A DNA stretch of 64,000 nt, taken from contig JAQISU010000094.1 of the NCBI GenBank assembly GCA_029339505.1, forward strand, positions 10,068,001 to 10,132,000, written 5' to 3'. The position numbers and the translations under genes were made by a program. Shown here one piece after another: positions 57,725 through 64,000 of the stretch. This DNA comes from Unio delphinus. Taxonomy: Eukaryota; Mollusca; Bivalvia; Unionida; Unionidae. The notes beneath the pieces were generated by a model. The model was not told where the DNA came from, did not search any database, and worked only from the letters and a program-made list of their open reading frames with translations. Positions within the stretch are counted from its first letter, which is position 1. Each line of letters starts with the position of its first letter.

Positions 57725-58590
57725 CGGTCCGTGATGTTATGGCGCCGCCGCTTTGGCGTCGGCCGGTTTGGCGTGACAAGTTTGGAGCTTGGATGTTTTG
57801 GCGTGGGCCGTTTTGTCGCCGGCTGTTTTGGCACCACCAAAAGGATTAACATAAAAAATTAAACATTATCCTTAAGGTAATTAGAGGCTATGTCGGCATT
57901 TACAAAAGTATTAAGACATAACAATACAAGCAGGACGCTTAAGATAATTGACTCTATTTGTATATTGTCTTGTGAGTCATGATCACTTAAGGACTAACAA
58001 TTTAACCTTTTGATGTCTAACGTGTAATTCATATTTGAAAATGAAAGCTATAATAAGCGAAAAGAAGTCCACGCAAAGGATTAACGATTTGGCCATTCAG
58101 ACTCAAACCCACTTCTATATAGCTGTTTGTTTATATAAGTGTGCTGTCGAATGTATTAACGTAAAAGGTTTTTCTCGGAAATGAGCGTTATAATATCAAA
58201 GCGTGGTCAAAAAAAGTATATCAATACGTTTTTGATAAATACAGTGCCGACAAGCTTAAAACGTTTTGGCGTTGCGAGTGGAAAAACGAATGTAAAGCCT
58301 GTCTTCACACAGCTGCAAATAATGACCAATTCATCTTACTGATGAATGAACATAGTCATGGGAGTGATGTTGCGAAAGCAAAAGTTGACAAGATTGTAAA
58401 TTATATGAAGAAAAAAGCATCAGCTTTCAGACCTTTTAGCTTTGTTGCTGTTTGAATAAAATTAACAAATCAAGAACTTTTCACTTTTATGTTTCCATTA
58501 TAGTTTTAATTACATTTATTTTAATAACACACAGGCTGATCATTGGAATAATTTTACTTTTTTGACGTTATATTTCTTTTACTAAACATA
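57725..58590 (+). mobile_element. Insertion with 'ttttggcg' repeats and a FLYWCH fragment
   Basis: Relative to copy A, about 60 bases of LINE are replaced here by about 865 bp. The left part (57,735-57,840) has six or more variants of 'ttttggcgtcggccg', a repeat flavour that accompanies MULE-type elements in invertebrates (recollection). The right part encodes a FLYWCH zinc finger. The LINE resumes at 'gggctttccaggggc' (58,591). Terminal repeats and target duplication were not found. Confidence 0.6.
58165..58455 (+). pseudogene. FLYWCH-type zinc finger fragment (MULE-associated)
   Basis: An open stretch of 96 codons without an upstream ATG. It reads 'YNIKAWSKKVYQYVFDKYSA', then 'FWRCEWKNECKACLHT', then 'LLMNEHSHGSD'. 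The aromatic strand, the W-R-C...C and the H-x-H pair match the C2H2-like FLYWCH finger, a DNA-binding domain that precedes the MULE transposase core in many animal elements. No DDE transposase domain follows before the stop at 58,453-58,455, so it is a truncated remnant or one exon. Confidence 0.7.
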
Positions 58591-60890
58591 GGGCTTTCCA
58601 GGGGCCGGTTGATGCAGGAATTCAGTCTCCTTTGTACTGATGGTGAGATCAAAACTTTTGCCGGAGCTGGAGACCTTGTCTACGCTGCATTGGAGGTCGG
58701 CCACTGTGCCCGCAATGAGGATGGAGTCATCAGCAAAAAAGAGATCCATGATGGTCTCTGTCATGACCTTGGATTTTGTTTGAAGTTTCCTGTGATTTAA
58801 TAGTTTTCAATCTATACGGTACCTGATGCCGATTTCAATCTCCTCGTCTCTGAAAGCATTGATCAGCTTGGCGGAGAACAATAGACTGAACAGTATCGGT
58901 GCCAGAACACAACCTTGCTTAACGCCATTGCTTACTGGGAATGGCTCAGATGTCTCTCCATTGTCATGGATTCGTACCTGCATGCCATTATGGAAATTCT
59001 GTGCCATGGATACAAATTTTCATGGGCATCCGTACTTGGCCACAACCTTTAACAAGCCTTATCTGCTGACAGTATCAAACACCTTTTCTTTAGTCGACGT
59101 AGATGGAGAAAAGGTAAGTGTTTTGGTCTTGACATTTCTCTTGCAACTGCCTCGCAGCAAACACCATGTCGATGGTCCCACGTTCTTTTCGGATTCCATA
59201 CTGGCTTTCTGGCAGTTGTCCCTGTTCAAGGAGCGTAGTGAGGTGGTTCAGTAGAATTATGGCGAGTATCTTTAATGCAATTGACAATAATGATATACGC
59301 AGGTGGTTGTCTCTGTCCCAGTAATTCCCTTTGCATTTATACAGGTAGATTATGGATGCATCTTTGAATTCCTGGGGGATCTTCTCCTGCTACCACATCA
59401 GTTAAAACAGTTGGTGGAGCTTTTCGATCAGGGCTTTGCCCCCTTAGTTGTTGACTTCAGCTGGGATGGAGTCGCAACCATGTGATTTGCCACTGGAGAT
59501 GAGACGTATCGCTTTATATGTCTCCAGCAAGGTAGGATTGTCATTCAGTGCTCAGTTGATGGATAGTTGGGGAAGACGACTAACGGCTTCCCCATTTGAC
59601 GGACGAAGAGCGAGGGCGCTGTCAAAGTGCTCAGTTCATCCTTGAAGAATCATATCTTTGTCAGTAATTAGTGTGTTTCCGTCTGCGCTGAGAAAAGTGG
59701 ATGATCCAGAAAATGAAGATCAATAGACTTCTTTCAGGAGATTGTAGAAGCTCTTCATGTTATGCTGGTCTGCATAGCACTAATTCAACATCAGCGTTAT
59801 TGCTCTGTCATCTGTTTCGTATCTGACAGAGCGTCTTTATTTACAGTTCTGCGTATGTTACTGTACACATCTTTCCTAGAAGTGGATTTGGGGTTGTTGT
59901 TTCTCATCGAGAAACTGCTTGATCTCGTCTCAGCACTCATCCGACCAGTCTTGATTCGTTCTGGTTTAAGGTCCTATAATTTAAGAAGCTGTGATGTAGA
60001 CACGCTCTGTGAATACCGCACAGTCAGTCACCACAGTCTGATTGTCAAGAGGGGAGGACTTCAGATGTTCTTCCATTGCATGCACGAGAGACTGGTTTTT
60101 ACTGCTGCATTTAAAGTTGGTGATTTTCAGTAGTTTATGATCCCTCTTTTCCCACGGGCGTCCTTTAGACTGAATGTGAATGTTGAGCTTAGCGATTATG
60201 AGGGGGTGGTCAGTGCAGCAGACAGCGCCGCACAAGGACACTGTCACACACACATCCTGCATGTCCCTCCTCATAACAATGACGTAGTTGATGAGGTGCC
60301 AGTGCTTAGAGCGTAGGTACATCCATGATGTCCGGTTACGGTTGGGAGGCGGAAGACCGCATTAGTGATTAGCAGTTCATGTTCTGCGCACGTCTGGAGC
60401 AAAAGGAGACCTTTGCAATTACAATGACCCACTCCGTGTTTTCCTAGAACTCCATCCCTGGCAACATGATCACAGCCTTCTCTTGCATCAAAGTCTCCAT
60501 GAATGACGCATGTATCTGCCTTTGGAACGTCAGCTATGACGGAGTCAAGATCCTCATAAACCTGACCTTCACTTCATCTGGGTTGGTTACGGTTGGAGCA
60601 TAGCAACTAATGATGCTAAGGAGCTTTCTTCCAGACATAATGGGGACTTTCATGGTCATGGGTATGTTTTTTCCTTTCTTGGGTGGTCCGGCTAATTTGC
60701 TTATCAGTACTGTCTTCACTGCAAAGCCGACACCCTCCTAACGGCGCTCTTTACTTTCTCGGCCGCTCCAAATGAAAGTATATCCTGAACTCCTTTCACA
60801 GAGTTCGTTTTCTTCAGCAAGGAGGGTCTCACAAAAGGCTGCAATGTCCGCGTCCAAATAACAAGAACCTCTGCTAATGATATACAATGA
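58591..60890 (-). pseudogene. LINE ORF2 (endonuclease-reverse transcriptase), copy B
   Basis: Homologous to 11,818-14,110 over its whole length. The endonuclease part has 'KLAGPPKKGKNIPMTMKVP' and 'ISCYAPTVTNPDE' (60,534-60,719), and 'SKHWHLINYVIV' to 'CCTDHPLIIAKLNIHIQ' (59,981-60,322). The reverse transcriptase has 'LPESQYGIRKERGTIDMVF' (59,090-59,287), 'FPVSNGVKQGCVLAPILFSL' (58,807-59,007) and the 'FFADD' box (58,582-58,764). Stops and frameshifts throughout; the tail lies beyond the FLYWCH insertion. Confidence 0.85.
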
Positions 60891-62287
60891 GTTTCATTAA
60901 TATGCATTGATCTAACAAGAATACGGTAAACAGATTATGGTAATGCCTTGTACGAACATTTGCAAAGTGTTTCAAAAACAAAAATGGTAACACATTGCAT
61001 CGCTTAAGATGTTGATAATATCAGCCAATTAGACGCTAAAATCACCTCAGTAATATATATAAAAATAGTTCATAATCCTTCTCATCGACGAGTTTGTTTT
61101 TTTTTAAAACCTGTTTTCCAAGATTGATGTTATTTTGATGAGAAAAATAATCTTTACGCTGTTGCAGCCTCAGAGAATCGTATGCAAGATAACTGCGTAA
61201 ATATGCATTGATTCTGTGCATTATTGAACTGATATGAATATTTAATATTTAATGAGCTTACATTCGAAGTGTAATCAAAATCAGACAACATATATTACTT
61301 CCAGTGTGGTAACAAGCTCATGCCATGATATGCACCATGTTACGAGTGTATGTTCTTAAGATAAGTAAAAGAAACGACTGCAAAACAAAGCTTTGTAACA
61401 TTAAACAAATAATTTATTTCTCTGGAATAAAAATAAAAATAATAAAACAAGTGTTGTATTGTGAATTTAAAATAATCCAAAATTATAGACTCGAGTAAAA
61501 ACAATAAACACAGACTTGTAAAGTATTGATATGCCACCAGTCGTTTGTTTAATGACAATAACACAATAAAAGAATATATCCTTTTGTTTATATTACACTA
61601 TATATCCAAGAGTCTCTGTCAACGAATATACATTTAGACACTTTATATCTGCCAGGAAGAATATTATGAATTAGCTTCGCCTACTTTTGATAGCAATGAT
61701 CCTTTAAAGAACGTTTGACAGCTCATATTCCAGGTCGACTCAGAAATATGCACTAAATTCAGCACATTATTTGGTTAAAATGATACACTTTTTTCTTTTT
61801 TTGTACAATGTTTCCTGAGTAAATAATAATTATCTCTGCTACTTACTGTTTAATTACTCAATGATAATATTGCCAGTTTTCAAATAATTATCACACCTTA
61901 CTTTGTGAATTCATTTTATAGACTGTAGGTAATTCGTTCCACTATTTGAAGATTATAAAATATCTGTTGAGTGGATTCTTGAGGGGATCTGTATCACAAA
62001 TATATTGCACAAGTGCTGATGACTGTGACAAATAACATTTCATGAGAAATGAGTCTTTCCAATTTTTGATTAACTATGTCACATATTTTGTTTCTAGTAT
62101 AATAAAAACAAATTTGCAAACCTTAAGGCATATCATTTAAATTCTGTATCAAAGACACAGACGCACACATACACGGGAGCCGTTTCACTTCAAAATTTGA
62201 TGAAACGCCTTTGTAGACTGGAAAATATATGGGCCAGTATTCTCAAAATATGAATACATATAAGTTCTCTACACATTAATGTCCATT
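60891..62287. other. 3' flank of the copy-B Mab-21 gene, no gene
   Basis: Matches 14,126-15,588 with small indels. No coding region is seen. Confidence 0.6.
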
Positions 62288-64000
62288 TCACTGCCCACCA
62301 TGTAGGAAAATGAAAGCTACCTTGATGATAGCAGCAATTTGCAATTCGGCAGCGTTGTGTTGATCTTTCAGTTTCATTGACTTGCAGAGAATATTGAAGG
62401 CTTTCACCAAGCTCCCCTCCTGCATCAGACAGTAAGCCAATAAGTTAAGAGCCGTGAAATCAAACTCCGGTTTCTCATGTCGGATAAAATATATCATATT
62501 TCCCAGAGCAACCTTCTTGTGTAACCTCTTGTTCTGCCAGTGGTAACATAAGAATTCCAGGAAATATAGATAAAATTTTGAGTCAACACTCACTATCTTT
62601 GGCAAGTAGGTTTCATCTGAATCGAGGTCATTAGACGCTGTAGAACGGAACATTTCTAGAATAAGTGCTTTAGGAGTGCAATTAATCTCTGAAGGATGAT
62701 AGTGAACAGGAAAGGCAATGTTTCGACTTATTAGTTGTGTAGTTGATAGGTCCTCACTTAATATTACATGAAGAATGTATTCAGTTGTTCTCTTTTGGTC
62801 ATATATTTTGTAACTGTAATTTTTGTGTATTTCATTTAACACATCCTCGGTTATCTCAAGATTGCTCTGCACAAAATAAAAAGCAGCCAGCTTCAGCTTT
62901 TCAGATGTCACATCTGAGGAGGATCCCCAAAGGAGAAGGTTCTGGGCCATATCCAGGGCATTCTGGTCCGGGATTTCCACAGAAAGACTTTCAGATGCCA
63001 GTCTTGAACCTTTAAAAGAACATAACATTTTCAATAATTTTGTGTATACGTCTCGTCGTGGTTTTTGGCAGACAACCATCCTATTTATTATACGGGGCTC
63101 AAAATGCAAATACTTTCTAACAAATTCTTTAGCAACAGAATACAAGTTTACAAACATAAGTAGAGCTGAGGTAAAATACACTTGTGCAACATTTTCACCT
63201 TGTATTTTAAGTTCCGTGAGACAGGTTTGACAAGCCATCACCAGTTTTTCTCTGATGTTGTCACATGATATCAGACCAGATATCTACCCTCATGTCTCAG
63301 CAGATTGCTGAGAATATTCTGCAGCTGTCCAGGTATCTGGCCATACATTTTACACTGGAACATGTTTTCTTCTGGAATAAAGTAATTGGGGCAGAATTTA
63401 CCTTCAATCCAGATGTACAACAGTTTTAAACACATATCAACACATAGAAGCAGATTATCCGGTTGCCAAATGGCTGCTGATGTGTTCTCAATTAGGTAAA
63501 ACATGCATGTTTTCAAATGATAGCTGCTCAATGCATCATCGCCTACAACAGGCAGAATGAAACGTTTGTTTATCATTTTCAATAGAATATAGCACTTGTA
63601 TTGTATTGAATTAAATAGCCACACGAGGAGCTTCTCCCCATACGAAATGGATACTCGCCATTACAGGTGTTGTTCTTGGCTACGTTTATTACCCACTGGA
63701 ACCAACAGTGCACCCGTTTGCTGAATAAGACCAATTGTTTGTTGTGATGGCCAGTTGTACCGTCTCTTCCTTGTTAACCAGTGAGATGACTGATCAGGCC
63801 AAGCATAGTGCTTCACTGCAATCACTCTGTCTTCTGCTAGGTGATTTGAATAATATGTTGTAGCAGCAGGACCATGGTACTCATCAGCTGTACGTTCTAG
63901 GTAAAAATGATCATGTCTGAGAACTGAGCGACCGTATCTATCTAACATATACTCACCAGTAGATACATCATATATGGGTAATGGTTGATCGATGTATATA
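62288..64000 (-). pseudogene. Mab-21 domain protein, copy B, runs off the right edge
   Basis: Same family as the gene at 15,589-17,637. The 317-codon C-terminal tail (63,241-62,288) is open. Upstream, one base is missing near 63,268 relative to copy A, which shifts the frame. A TAA lies at about 63,661-63,663, just before the conserved 'WRVSISYGEK' (the residues flanking it are in frame). The frame is open from there to the window edge and includes 'DQSSHWLTRKRRYNWPSQQT'. The N-terminus with the nucleotidyltransferase motif lies outside the window, so its catalytic state cannot be judged. At least two independent lesions, neither shared with copy A. Confidence 0.85.

Overview
This window reads as animal nuclear DNA, most likely from a bivalve mollusc. 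It is AT-rich, with no operons, very low gene density, tRNA-derived SINEs, several LINE lineages and a family of Mab-21/cGAS-like nucleotidyltransferase genes of the kind greatly expanded in bivalves. The zebra mussel group (Dreissena) comes to mind, but that is recollection and unchecked. I see no demonstrably intact protein-coding gene. Almost everything is duplicated, nested or broken.

The backbone is a block present three times. Copy A (about 3.9-18.5 kb) runs from a Mab-21 stub (+), through intergenic DNA and a LINE (-), to a nearly complete Mab-21 gene (-). Copy C is inverted (about 27.06-54.35 kb once insertions are allowed for). Copy B (54.98 kb to the right edge) has the orientation of A. 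C and B face each other across a 61-bp minisatellite. Each Mab-21 copy has its own stop or frameshift, and two share the loss of a predicted catalytic aspartate.

The most striking object is a three-level nest in copy C. The Mab-21 reading frame is cut after codon 25 by a TG...CA element with a perfect 5-bp target duplication, probably a solo LTR (27,269-42,614). Inside that sits a 13,962-bp Polinton/Maverick element (27,587-41,548) with AG...CT ends and a perfect 6-bp target duplication. Its terminal inverted repeats are enormous (about 4.9 and 5.6 kb) because they carry a 68-bp minisatellite with embedded CA tracts. They leave only a 3.5-kb core that encodes broken virion-structure genes: minor capsid, a small basic core-type protein, major capsid and a CxxC protein. 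No polymerase, integrase, ATPase or protease gene is recognisable.

Other mobile DNA includes a 2.35-kb DNA transposon with CACTG ends and a zinc-finger plus DDE-like transposase broken by one frameshift (22,368-24,720). There is a FLYWCH zinc-finger fragment of MULE type inside the copy-B LINE, two CR1/L2-like LINE fragments, and four SINE copies, two of them in a foldback pair. A 2.23-kb insertion in the copy-A LINE is flanked by a 10-bp direct repeat and carries an orphan exon of the calcium sensor NCS-1/frequenin with both splice sites.

Satellites make up much of the rest: a ~147-bp array rich in accggttt (18.64-21.86 kb), a ~140-bp array (6.7-8.0 and 50.6-53.7 kb), a 61-bp array (54.35-54.96 kb), and long CA, GA/CT, AT and TAA microsatellites.
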